A model generated the notes under the pieces. The model was not told where the DNA came from, searched no databases, and saw only the letters and a program-made list of their open reading frames with translations. The position numbers were made by a program, and so were the translations under genes. From Pieris napi (taxonomy: Eukaryota > Arthropoda > Insecta > Lepidoptera > Pieridae): 64,000 nucleotides of DNA. The stretch covers positions 12,167,001-12,231,000 of the forward strand of contig NC_062240.1 of assembly GCF_905475465.1 (NCBI RefSeq), read 5' to 3'. Position 1 is the stretch's first letter; every line of letters starts with the position of its first letter. This document shows, one piece after another, positions 34,550 to 46,570 of the stretch.

Positions 34550-34760
34550 AATTCCCAACAAATGCTGAACAGTGCGTGCTAATTCGAAATGGTCCTAATT
34601 TCTTCCCGCGAATCGCCCACACAACTTGCCCGCATACCGCGCCGTCTCTGCTCCAATTGAACCAATATAAAATGCATTAACTGCATGCGCCGGCAGATTT
34701 ACCACCAATTAGGTCATTGGGAAGCCTTCGCGTTCCTGTCAAATTGGAGGATATGCAAGG
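34550..34760. promoter_or_regulatory. candidate intronic regulatory block
   Basis: A stretch of balanced composition without repeats or coding frames, in an AT-rich intron. It contains GCATGCGCCGGCAGATTTAC and repeated AATTGAACC/CCAATTAGG-type words. Only composition supports it. Confidence 0.25.
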
Positions 34761-35363
34761 TTGAACTATTCCTAGATAAATTTAATTCACGCCTATTCTT
34801 CACTAGACAACAGTCTGGTCTTTTAATAGATTTATTCCCGCTATGACACTCTCTTTGCCTTTTAATAAGTATTATTTAGTTCCTGTTCGTAAACGGACTA
34901 CAGAGACAAACACTATGCGAGATAATTTTGATAAAATCATTACAAAATAAACTGTATGAGTACTCTTGTGATAGTCATCTTAAAATAAAAATGGTATTAA
35001 AAATTCAAGAATGTCCCCATCTTCACATACGTACGTTGTTTGCATGCGAAATACTACCTTCTAAGGTTTTATATATAAGTAGTTGCGGAAGCCGTGCATC
35101 ATATTGAAGTAGTTCTTCTAACCTGTCGAGTTATATAGTTAAGACATCCGCCATGTTAGTGCAGAAATTGCTTAATAACAGGCCATTATGTCAGGTTAAT
35201 TACATTGCTGTGAGTCGATCTGCTCTGTATACTCGTATGTACATTATATTTATGTATACATTTATAAAGGGGATTGCAAGACATGTAACTTGACGATAGA
35301 AATAAATTTTAAAATAACAAGTAGGAGAACTATTTTCGGACTTTTGGAGGCTGGAGGCAAAAG

Positions 35364-35698
35364 ATATAAAATATTCTCGAGTCACAATGTACCCATACTC
35401 CTCCGAAACGGCTCGACCGATTTTTATGAAATTTTTTATGCATGTTCAGTAAGTCTGAGAATTGGCTACTATTTATCATTCAAACCCCAAAATGTTAAGG
35501 GTGGTCCCACATTTCTATTTAGAGTTTAGTAAAAATAATAGTTTTTTTTTTATGTTACAATATACAACAATACATACAACCCCTAATTTTACCCCTCTAC
35601 GTTGAACCCCTATTTTTTATTACTGTAGATTATTTTTATTGAACTAAAAAACGTTTCCTAGAAATAATATACATGGTAAAATTTGCCGGGTCAGCTAG
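35364..35698 (+). mobile_element. non-autonomous Helitron (copy 3)
   Basis: 5' region GATATAAAATATTCTCGAGT; 3' end ATTTGCCGGGTCAGCTAG, followed by T. CCTCCGAAACGGCTCGACCG and CCCCTCTACGTTGAACCCC match copies 1 and 2. The terminal hairpin has decayed to GGTAAA-A-TTTGCC, with the loop lost. Confidence 0.78.
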
Positions 35699-36411
35699 TT
35701 TATTTATAATAATCATTGTGTGATCGGTAAACTAAATTTGTTTTCATTAACTGTACTGTATGGTGTATATTACACCATACTCTTAAGAAATTACAGACTT
35801 AAAAGCATAGGAATGAAATAGATTACAAGCAGTACATTAACTAAATACCAGAGCTCAGCTCTCACGATGCTATTCGCTAGAAATTTCACGAAGCAGACTA
35901 GCTTATCACGTGGAAAGTAACCCGCCCATTTCGCAAAGGAAAACAATCATAATTACCTAGAAATATCTTGGTCATACAGTGCTCCCACTAACGATACACG
36001 CACTTTGCATGCAACATTCCACCTCCTTGTACGGTAACACAATTGGGTAATGCGATGGAAAAGAGTCCATGCCATTATAGCTATTATGCCCTTGCAATAG
36101 AAACCATTTCGCGTTTTAATAGTTAGATCTAAATAGGAAATAGTCAGTATAAGGCTTTGCTTTTATTTGTTACGGCAATAATTGTGTCAAGATAAAAGAT
36201 ATGTTTGTGGAAAAGGATAATAAAATTGTCTTACATAAAATAGGAAGCCATATGCGTACCGTTTTCAAATTAATAAATAATTATAATTTAATAATATTAA
36301 TTACGCCCCCTTGCCTCTTTCCTCCAACTACGATTTTGTTCCCTTTGGAGTAGAGACTCTTGGGCCGTGAGGTTCAAGTGCACAGTTGTTAATTAAATAT
36401 TTATGTTGGCC

Positions 36412-36610
36412 TATGGTACATGGTACCGCTAGCTGGTGCTTTCCTCTCTCATCGAATAGTATCGCAATACAGCGAGGAAATGCTGTCAGCGTTAAAGGCA
36501 CACTACCACAGGAACCACACTTTTTAAATTCGTTTTAATTATTTATTATTATTATTACTAAGTATGTTAAGAAAACTGTAAATATTGTATGTGTGTGAAT
36601 AAATAAATAA
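36412..36610 (+). repeat. LINE family 2, 3' end
   Basis: One frame gives AFLSHRIVSQYSEEMLSALK and a stop about ten codons later; another gives SIAIQRGNAVSV. IAIQRGNAxSVLGTLP is a common end of lepidopteran LINE polymerases as I recall it. AT-rich 3' sequence with TTATTATTATTATT and (AATA)n follows. The inverted partner is at 60425-60590. Confidence 0.5.
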
Positions 36611-37426
36611 ACATGTCTTTATTACTTGAAAGCTGTAATGAAAGTTACTGAACAATTACAAGTCATATTTCCCTTACCATAGGGGAGAATGTTCAACTTT
36701 CGTGAATTCGCAGGGCGTATTGGAAACTTTATATTATGTTTGTAATGTAATACTTAATTAAAATACTTGGATACGTTTAACAGAAATGCGTAATTCTTTT
36801 TTTTTTTATTAAAAAGTGGACACCTAATAGAATTTTAAATGTTTTAATTTAAATATAATCAATATTAATGAGCATAAAAACTTACGAATAGCTGCTATAA
36901 CATGCCGCGTGCTAATTGCAACGACATCGATGCGTTGTACGATTTTCATCGCGTTTTTTATTAGCAAATTAAAAGCCTATACACGCAATCATCATGTTAA
37001 AATATATATGCGTGTGTATAATAACGTTTTCTAGATTGCACTATCTGAGTCCATCTGACTAAATAAAACCGCAGGGAAAATAGCAGGCTCACATAACAAT
37101 ACCGTGGAAAATTCACTGAATAATTTTTCCGACAGCTAGAAAGCTTCATTCTATAATTAGAGTTAATGCAAATGGTTCATTGTTACATACTGTTACTTTG
37201 TAGTTAGTATTTTAACATGAAATATCATGTTGGGTAATTAAATCACGTGGCTTTCATTAAAAAGGATCTTCTAAATAAATCTTGATTTGAAAATCATATA
37301 TTATGTGCATTATGCCATAAAAATAATATATTTATAGCAAAAATAAAATAGATGACCATAACTAAGTAAAAAACAGAAGTAAGTGGGTTTTTGTATATGC
37401 TATCATATAATACATATATAACTTAG

Positions 37427-37492
37427 GCAGTGTTGGCCTAGTGGCTTCAGCGTGCGACTCTCATCCCTGAGGTCGTTTTTATAAATGATCAC
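37427..37492 (+). mobile_element. SINE family A, copy 12 (fragment)
   Basis: Perfect head GCAGTGTTGGCCTAGTGGCT, then TCAGCGTGCGACTCTCATCC and CTGAGGTCG. It then jumps to TTATAAATGATCACGGC, equivalent to the 3' ATGATCATGAAAC. Almost all of the body is deleted. Confidence 0.8.
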
Positions 37493-37969
37493 GGCATAAC
37501 AAACCATAATAGTAGTTTACAAATAAAATTAACAATTTACCATTGAAGTTAAACCTCTAGGAATATAATGAGTCTATATAAAATCTCCCGATTACTTTGA
37601 CAGTTAACAAGTTAATATAATTTACAATCGATCGAAAAAACCTTGTCTATGGAAATATAATCGTTGACGTGAGAGTTTAGTTTTTACTGCGGGTGATTGA
37701 TACACCGTTTATAGGCATTTAGTCAACAATACAAGCATAATTATTGCGTTTATCACGTTCTGTTACACAAGCTGGTGCCCGATTTTACTCAGAAAAAAGC
37801 ATTACGTACTTTTTATTGAATAAACCTATAAACAAATGTTACTAGCTAAAGTCTTAGTAATCTAACTAATAAGGACCGGTAACAAATTCCAGAGTTACAG
37901 ATTAAAAGGAATATTATTTTGGGTGGTAGATTCACTGAAAATGAAATGAAATATACACAAGCCGTTTTG

Positions 37970-38238
37970 ACGTGATAACGTCTTTAAAATCGTTTTAGTC
38001 GGGTGACATGTTCAGAAACTTGTGTCACACCAAAACCTCACGAGCGCGATCGCAGGTATAACGAGAGAGAGACGGACCGATCTCCCGTCTCATCTCGAGC
38101 GCTTGTCATTTACACCCGAAATTTATCATCAAAAGTGTGAATAAAACGATAGATGTAATTTAAAATTTGAAAAAATTGTTATCTTTATTAATTCCTTACT
38201 TCCCAAAAACTTATATCACCAATAAGACGTTATCACGT
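37970..38238. mobile_element. inverted-repeat element (MITE-like), 15-bp perfect ends
   Basis: ACGTGATAACGTCTT (37970-37984) and its exact reverse complement (38224-38238) enclose 269 bp with no ORF. The interior includes a GAGAGAGAGACGG stretch. Target duplication is not clear. Size and structure fit a non-autonomous DNA transposon. Confidence 0.6.
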
Positions 38239-38693
38239 AAACATCTCGATCGTAAACCTACTTTACAAACAACCAATTTTTTTTAATTGTATTTCTGTGT
38301 ATATGTAAAAAAACGAAACTATTTTTGTGTGTCTATTAAACACACTGTTAGTTTGATACTTGTTGATAATCATAAGAACTTCATTCGTTTTAATTCTATA
38401 ATATGGATATTGGATACCTATTATGTCACACTGAGAGCATTAATTCCTGAAAAACATCAGCTCAGTTACCAAGTAATTATGTATTATGAATGCATCATAA
38501 ATCTTACTTGATTAATCAAAACGTTACCGTCACAGACTCTAGTCTCAATATAAATCATTCAGACCATTTATAATTCCTAAACCTGTCATTCATAATTCTT
38601 AAACATATTATTTTGCCTTGCAAAGATCGACGAAGCTTCTAAAAGTAAGTACTAAGAAATAATAGGTTGCTTATTTACTCGTAAAATAAAGTA

Positions 38694-38922
38694 ATAAATC
38701 AGTGGCGCTACAACCTTTTTAGGTCTGGACCTCAGATTTCTGAATCTGTTTCATGTCAATCTAATAGGCAAGTAGGTGATCAGCCTCCTGTGTTTGACAC
38801 ACGCCATCGAAATGTTTGGTCTAAGGCAAGCCGGTTTCCTAAAGATGTTTTTTCTTCACCGTTCGAGCGATTTAAATGCGCACATAGAAAGACCCAACGA
38901 CCTCAGGCATGAGAGTCGCACG
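38694..38922 (-). mobile_element. SINE family A, copy 13
   Basis: AATAAATCAGTGGCGCTACA (3' end on minus), ATCTAATAGGCAAGTAGGTG, CACCGTTCGAGCGA and ACGACCTCAGGCATGAGAGT. The B box is deleted. Confidence 0.85.
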
Positions 38923-39856
38923 TTTTAATCCATTAAAAATATTGTTTCTGTAATCGACGTGAAATATCTAGAATATATAAAAAAAAAGGTGTGTGATAAA
39001 AATAGATTTCAAAATGAAAATGAGAACTAGGATTGAGCTTTTACTAAAGGACTTTAAATGGGTAACAAGCATTTTCTTGCACCTGTTTCAGTATTAAATG
39101 CAGGACCGTTTAATAGCAGGAGTAGCACCTTATTTGATTTGAACAATCTGACTTTGTCATCTAACGGGATGAGCTGATATTTTAGATTAGGTTTTAATCA
39201 TTTCATTATCTTCTTTTAAAATTCACATAAATTTGTTTACGATTAATATAAAATAAACTAATTTCATTAATAATAAAAAATATATTATAAATAAACTGTA
39301 ACTTCTATACCAAAACAGAATATAATGAAAGAAAGAAAATTATATTACATTTCGCCTTATAAAGTAAGCAAATACTACAAAAATCGTATCCCATATTTCT
39401 TATTTAGTTTAATCTTTTGGTTAAAACGTGTAATTAAAAGTAGAAATAATTCCGAGGACAGGAGAAATGTTGCGTGGAGGAAAAATAAAGGAGACGGCCT
39501 CAATTGGGCGCGACGCGGCCACACGCGAGTTATAGGAATTGACGACAAGGGCTTAATACCTATTTAAATATACTATATTTATATATACACAGAGTATTAT
39601 GATTCTGGTTAGCTAATAAAAAATAAAACACTATAGGAACCTACTGTCAAACAACTTAATGATACATTTAAACAGGAAACATTTGAGAAGTGATGGGTAC
39701 TTTATAGTTATGCTAGTGTCGGTAAATTTGGTTGTTATTAGGCATTTATTTTCACAAACACTACAAGAAACAATATAGCTTAGATATTGGTATCACTTTT
39801 ATTGAATGATTATAAATTTATAATGTAGTTCATAAGTGTATCCGTAAACACTTTGT

Positions 39857-39893
39857 TACCAACTGTCTTACGTTCGTACCAACTGTCTTACGT
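39857..39893 (+). repeat. short tandem duplication (20-bp period)
   Basis: TACCAACTGTCTTACGT occurs at 39857-39873 and 39877-39893 with TCG between. Confidence 0.85.
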
Positions 39894-41007
39894 ACGTTCG
39901 TACGTTTACGACGTACCTACAATTGAGTTTTCTTTTTTTTGTCACTGGGTGCGCTAACCTCCCTAGTCTGTGCTATTAAGAATATGAAATAATGTAATGC
40001 AATAAGTGATTAAATATAAACATAAGTTACAGGATCAACAGGAGAAAAGGATCAACTTTCACAAAGCAGAGAAAATTTCACTTGATATTTACGAGAATAC
40101 TGTGTATTTTTTTTTACTGGAAACATACGTATACTAAAATATTAGTCAGTCTCGAGTGAAGTAACTTTTATACCCTCTTTTTTAAAGAAAAAAAATACAA
40201 AAATAGAACGAAAATAGTGGCGCCACACACTTTCTACGCTTAAAAGATTCTCAAATTGTGCATTCACGAAAGGGGTTCACAAATGTTTGGTGCATCTTTT
40301 CGGTTCAATGCGGTCGGCTCTTTCACTGTCAGTGAATTAGTTCCGCGTAGTTAGCGCACCCGGCAATCGAAGGAGCCGGCGCCTGCGCATCTTTTTACTT
40401 TCAAAGATTATTGATTTCATAGCCATTCGATACAGTTTTATAGATGTGTTTATTTTGTCTCTATATTTCAATTAATCTTAATTTGAATAGTTTGTTTTTT
40501 ATTAATTTACCTTCCCAGCTCTGCATAAATAAAATACAGATAGTTAATATGCAGTTAGTAACTTAATATGTAACTAATAAATCACATTTATTCATGAAAG
40601 GCTGTTTTAATATAAAGAAACATAATTACAATACAAAATATATAATATATTTAAAAACATTAAACTATATTTATTCGTATTTTTAATTTCGGTTGATTGG
40701 TCTTAAGCAATATTTCATAATTAAGGATGTGCCCGGAGATATGTCGATGAAACACCATTCCTTGTTTGAAGTGAGCGTGTGATTAAAATAAATACTCCGG
40801 CCAGAAGACAGCTGCTACTCGAAAAGATAATTGAAATTGCGATTTATACCACACCAAATTTATTGATATTCTCAATTTCGAGCTTCCTCGCGATCGTGAA
40901 ATTGTTTTATGGAACTAGTGTCCAACGGGTTGAAAATAATGGCGTCATGTTAATCTAGTTTTAGTTTATTTCAGTTCCTCTAAATAGATTATGTTCGTAC
41001 TTCAAGG

Positions 41008-41318
41008 CAGAATACGAAATTCCACCCGTATCACCTCGACGTCCGTCGTTCAACTACTAAGCGTTTTTTAAGCTAGTTTTTGCCGCACCCCACTACTATG
41101 TGGAACCAGCTGCCCACTGAAGTATTTCCAAACCAATTCGACTTGGGATTCATCATGAGAGAGCACCAATTTTTAAAAGGCCCGCAACGTACTCGCGAGC
41201 CCTCTGGCATGTACACTAAGTCCATGGGCTTAACATCAGATCACCCTGATGTTAAGCGATACTGGAAATACTACCATCACGGGCAAGAGCCCGTTTGCCC
41301 CCTGTTCTATAAAAAATG
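41008..41318 (+). repeat. LINE family 1, 3' coding fragment (plus copy)
   Basis: Open frame 41080-41319 includes MPHPTTMWNQLPTEVFPNQF and then DLGFIMREHQFLKG. It is the same product as the minus strand of 19035-19325. The GGCTTAACATCAGATCACCC / TGATGTTAAG portion is a small inverted duplication absent from the other copies. It lies antisense in the GATA intron. Confidence 0.62.
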
Positions 41319-42030
41319 ATCTCTGTCTATAATAAACTCTGCTTGGAGGTGATGTAATGCTGACCCTTGAAAAAGACATGGAAACTCCAGTCTTTAAGCA
41401 ATTCTGAAGCCATAATTCCGGCACCAATAGTCAGATCATTATCAATATTATTTGTTTTCTTTCATCTTTCATTAATACTGTTTATCGATGTATTCGATTA
41501 TCGATTTATACGTATGTATGTTTTGTGTATTCTAGTATGGTATCTCTGTCTGTAATAACATATATATTGTGTAATGTTTAAATACTAGAAAACTATTTAA
41601 TTAGTACGTTTTAGGTCGGTGAAAAATAAACACTAAGCACTATTTCATTTTTATCGACGAGTTTTTTAACTTTGAAAACAATTAAGGAAACCAATAAATT
41701 TATGATGAGCCCGTGGCATCAAACCCAGACCAATTAGATGTCAGTTGTAAATCTCACGCGGCTACCAAGCTACACTTTGCCGCCAACGATTTTAAATGTT
41801 GACACACCGAATATCGATAACTCCTGGCAACCTTATTTATCTTCGTCCTGGATTAAATTTTGATATTCAGCTTTATATAATATGTTTGTATATTATAAGT
41901 CAATTTATGTGAGGGATAAAAGTTGCAGATTCGCTACTAACGATAAAGATACTTTTAATTCAATGGTATATTGAAAATGGATGGAATAGGAAATTTTAGT
42001 CACGTCAGCAATTATTTGCAGAGTCGAACA

Positions 42031-42321
42031 GTGAAGTATATATGTCACCGTAAAATTGTAAAAACCGTTAGATTGTAATCTATCTCGCGAGATTGTAAAC
42101 TGTCGAAAGATTGTGAACCTCAACGAACTGCTTACAAATTAACGTATTATTATTCGGTAGTTATATGAAATTGTTGGGAAGTAAAATTAATCTGTAATTG
42201 ACCAAAGAAGTTTGAATGATAACTAAGTTAGTGTAGTACAATCTACCGAATACCGATAACCGATAACCGATAGATTACAATCTAACGGTTTTTACAATTT
42301 TACGTTAACTATACACTTCAC
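42031..42321. mobile_element. inverted-repeat element (MITE-like), 36-bp perfect arms
   Basis: 42049-42084 and 42269-42304 are exact reverse complements. The match extends outward with mismatches to GTGAAGT at 42031 and its complement ending at 42321. The right inner arm is followed by repeated CGATAACC. No ORF. The GATTGTAA word recurs several times inside the left half. Confidence 0.72.
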
Positions 42322-42934
42322 GTATTTGAAATGACTCGGTCAAAATTATTTGTGTAAAAACATTTTTAGTTCTCTTTTTATACGATTTTATATCTTGACT
42401 TTGACTTTGAATCTCGAAAATAATTAAGTAGGCAGTTTTGATATTCAATTCTCAATATTAATCTATCATTAGATTTATCTTAAAGGCTGGTCGTCGCGGG
42501 TATATTATTTAATGTAAGTTACAAATCGAGAAAATGTTTATGAATATTGAAAAAAATATATAAAAATTATTTCACCATTACAATGCCGTATTATCGCTTT
42601 GTAGGCAAAAAATAAACCTCCAGGCGTGCAAAGCTGGGACACAATTTACTTATAATTAATAATGCATTTATCTTTATCACTTCTGTTATCAAGTGTCCTT
42701 GAAAAAGTTATTGTGATAGGAAATCTACATAAGGAATTATTTAATGTATTTTACAATAGCCATAACTTTGAGCAGCTGTATGGCGCACATTATGTAACAA
42801 TTTATGAGCGATTACCTACTTCGCCATTTATATAATTTATTTGATTGCAGCTTTACGAATTAATGAATTGTTTGGAGTATGATTCTGAATTTAAAGTTTG
42901 TTAATTGTCTTAAATCTCCATATGCCTACAGCGA

Positions 42935-43175
42935 ATTGAATCTAATGTCGGCCATTCAATGAGCAGAGGCGATGAAAACTTGGTGAAACTGGTGGCCGTT
43001 CACCAATTCGAGATAGATCAAGACTGGAAGACTCATCGTCATCAAAACCGTACAGTGTCAGAAGAGAGGTGCTGGACAGAAATAGGGAAACAGATCCAGA
43101 TGCTCCTTGCTGACCACGACGCTCAGACATGAGCTGCCGATTAAAGAGAGAGATTGTCTTAAAAATATCTAACAA
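42935..43175 (-). repeat. dispersed repeat family 4, copy 2, with a 77-codon open frame
   Basis: The minus strand encodes MSERRGQQGASGSVSLFLSS and then LYGFDDDESSSLDLSRIGE. The same nucleotide series, more decayed, lies at 24486-24735, so this is a repeat rather than a gene exon. The parent element is not recognised; the open frame may be chance or a preserved piece. Confidence 0.55.
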
Positions 43176-44454
43176 TATCTTTCAATTAAAATCGACTCAA
43201 CGATTTCACCGTAAAAGTACAACATGACCAAGGGATCTAAATTTCACCATTCCGACGATCTGGTCAAATATCGGCCATACGGCATACAATAATTGTAACG
43301 TGTATTAGGTAGGTAAAATCTTTTCAATATCAACGAATCCAATGACAGAGACATATACCTACTCGGCAAAACAAGGGCATAAAGACCACATCGTAGACAA
43401 AAAACTAGTGATTAATAACACCAATTAAAGGTACGATGGACTTTGTATTATCTAAGAATTCGGTTGGATAAATTTGGCTTAATGCGGCGCGTGCGGCTTA
43501 GCACCTGCCAAGACCCCAATAATTATTCCACTTATTATATGATTATCGGACTTTTTTGGTGCTTTCAATCAAATTACACCTTGAGTTTAAGTAAGATGTC
43601 ATAAATTTTTTTCGACCGTTATTAACATTGCGTGGCAACAGTGTAAAACGGTCAAATATTTATAATTATTTGAATGTTGAGTATTTCGAAATGACACCAA
43701 TAAAGCTCCGAAATTCGCTTCAAAATTTAAATACTAAAACTGTTTCATATTATTTTTGTACTAATTCTCTTACGGAAGGTCTAAATACTTTTTAAAGTTT
43801 GAAAAAGGAAATACGTGAATAACATCAGAGGAACCTAGACAATTTTGAATTTGGAACGCACTACCACTGTAGCGCATCGATGTACCGATAAATAATTATA
43901 ATTAGAAGTGGGGTGTAGGAATATCGTCGGGATAGTGATGTTATCGGTAACCGCGCTTTGTGTCAAACGTCGGATGGTTATCTAAGATGTTTACAGATGT
44001 AGGGGTAACGGGCCGAAACGCAATCGACCGGCACTCTATGCCCGATGTGGACTGAGTTAATTAACTGTGCTCTACCTAAATGTGATGCATTGATTTATTG
44101 ACGAGCTAATACTAGACTAGATATAAAGTGTATAGTAAAAAACTCTTTAGTTCAAAATTCAAACGTTACGTAACGTAACGTTACGTTCCCTTGGCTGTTT
44201 CGTTAAGAATTATAAAAAAAAATATGTTTTCATTTAAAGTATGCCAATGTGAATGCAACGAAATGGTCGAGACTCATATTTTGGCTAGGTGTATGAGAAA
44301 TTATGGATTTCATATACTCACATACCTTGACAAAATTTTACACGAAATAATAGTTGGATGATTTTTTTTATATTAAATGTCAGTCATATTTTTGCAACGT
44401 ATTTAATAATATACAACAATAATATAACAGGTCAATCACACTTTCTTTTATTGG

Positions 44455-44562
44455 GATTTTTTGAATAAAGCAAACAGGCAAGAGGCTCATCTGATGTTAA
44501 GTGAAACCGCCACCGCACACTCTTAATGCCAAAACGCGAGTGCGTTGCAGGCCTTTAAATTG
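44455..44562 (-). repeat. LINE family 1 fragment
   Basis: Plus strand CAGGCAAGAGGCTCATCTGA, TGTTAAGTGAAACCGCCACC and GCGAGTGCGTTGCAGGCC. Confidence 0.55.
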
Positions 44563-45249
44563 TTATTTAATTTATTGGGAATGGAATACTAGTATAACAA
44601 TTTTCAAGAATGAGATATTTTTTTAATATTTAGATGTTTTTAAAAGAACTGTTTGCAGCTTTTTGAAAGTAAGTAGTTGGATTACAACATCTGCATACAC
44701 ATACACAAGATCAACTCGTGACGTCGCGACATTACTTGCCTAATGTATTTTTTTTACACATAAATATGTCTTCTAAGAACTATAAACGCAGGAAATCTAT
44801 TTATACATTTAGATTTTATCCAGAAAGATATGCAGATGTCGAGTGCCCGTAGATCACGGTAGATGGCGCTGATAACACTGGCGCAATGCCACATCTCTGG
44901 TGATCGCCGCTTTGGCGTTATATCTACTCATTATAATTAACATCTTGATATAATCTTAAGTTTATTTAGATGGCCTACTCATGAAAATACCAATGTCATG
45001 TAAACGAATTAATAGATAACTTCTATGTGTTTACACGCACTTTACGAATATATTAATAATGCAACTACTTACTATTTATAGGTAATTAATACAATAAATT
45101 ATAATTATGGTTTTAATTAAACATTAATAGACTTTAATATAATTTTGTTTTATGTAATCTCATGTGTCTTCAAAAATGAACAAAATAAATATGTTAACTT
45201 TATGTACGATATAAACACAACTGGTACTTTGACGCTTAAATAAAAAATA

Positions 45250-45450
45250 AATAAATCGCTACAACCTTTTTAAGTCTGGGCCTCAGATTTCTGTGTCTGT
45301 TTTATAAATCTAATAGGCAAGTAGGTGATTTCCTGTGCCTGACACACCCCGTCTAGTTCCTCACGATGTTTTCTTTCACCGTTCGAATATTTATATACAT
45401 AGAAATAAAGTCCATTGGTGTACAGCCGGGAATCGAACCTACGACCTCAT
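45250..45450 (-). mobile_element. SINE family A, copy 14
   Basis: ATAAATCGCTACAACC (3' end on minus), CTAATAGGCAAGTAGGTGAT, ACAGCCGGGAATCGAACC and TACGACCTCA. The A-box end is missing. Confidence 0.83.
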
Positions 45451-45679
45451 TGACCTTGGAAGGAAATAATAGTATAAAATACGAAATATGTAAGCAGGCA
45501 TTATCCCGCTGACCCCGACATATGAAGAACACTCGACACATAGTAATGTAATAAAACCTACCATATATGTGTAAAAGATTACAAAATATATTCGTGAAAT
45601 TGGCTTCTTTTTTTATTTTTTACTGAGCACTTATAAACGTCAATTAAGAAATACATATTAAATGCTAAATGCTTATAAT

Positions 45680-45790
45680 TTTACATTCACTGCCAGTTCT
45701 CAAATCAAGGGCGTAGAACGGACGAGAAGAACTGGCAATAAACTCTCAACTATTTGTAAAGGCTGTAAACCTTCTGCTTTTATTCAAGCG
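45680..45790 (-). repeat. dispersed repeat family 3, fragment
   Basis: TTTTACATTCACTGCCAGTT, TCAAATCAAGGGCGTAGAAC and GAACTGGCAATAAACTCTC match 61885-61985 and 62690-62790. Confidence 0.6.
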
Positions 45791-46379
45791 TATAAATTCC
45801 AACGTAAAAAATAGCAACATTTGCCAAATAGATCTTTAGAAAGCACAATAATTGCTGAGTGGAAGGACACAGTTTTATCGTACTTACGATCAAAGTGCCG
45901 TGCAGCTGCCTTTTGTCAAAAACCCCCTCAAAATATTGTAAATACACAGCGGCTAAGTACCACTCATTCGCATAAATTAATATTGTTTTAAGAACGTTAA
46001 AAAAGGTGTAAAACTTATATAGTAGGTTATAAACTTGTTCATAAAAGCAGGCAAAAATATTAACGCAAGCATTTATAACTGAAGAAACAATTAAACCAAG
46101 ATAAACGAGGAATTTTCTCGTGACAAATGCGCTGTATCTACAATAGATCTTATAGGTGTTTAGAATTCAAAAAGCAATATATCCTCAAGGAGCCCAGTTT
46201 CCCAAACAATGACAACAACAAAGACAATAAATCAGGAGAATCGCTCGCTAAGCGGAATGAGGGCCTCATGAATAAAAACATGCTATTTAGCGCTACTCTC
46301 CGTCTTCGAATCCAACAAAACCGTTTTATTTCACTCATTGGCACACGATATTAAACTCTAACATTTCGAATTGAGCTTC

Positions 46380-46570
46380 CAAATTGCTAATAAACTTTAT
46401 CGAGCCACCGTTGGCCAGTTCTACGCAAACGCATTTCCGGCCGAACGCTGCCGGGAAAAAGCTATTTAAAACAAAAAAATGGTAACGCCGCGCGCCGCGC
46501 TCGGACACTTCCGGTGGGCGCCATTTTTTCTGTATAGCCAACAGATAAAATCTTTCCGGCCTACTGCACG
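46380..46570. promoter_or_regulatory. CpG-rich block with ETS-like motif in the long intron
   Basis: GGTAACGCCGCGCGCCGCGC, then ACACTTCCGGTGGGCGCCAT: a CpG-dense island with CTTCCGG (ETS core) and GCCATTTTT. Such text is unusual in this AT-rich intron and resembles a promoter or enhancer core. Inference from composition and motif only. Confidence 0.35.
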
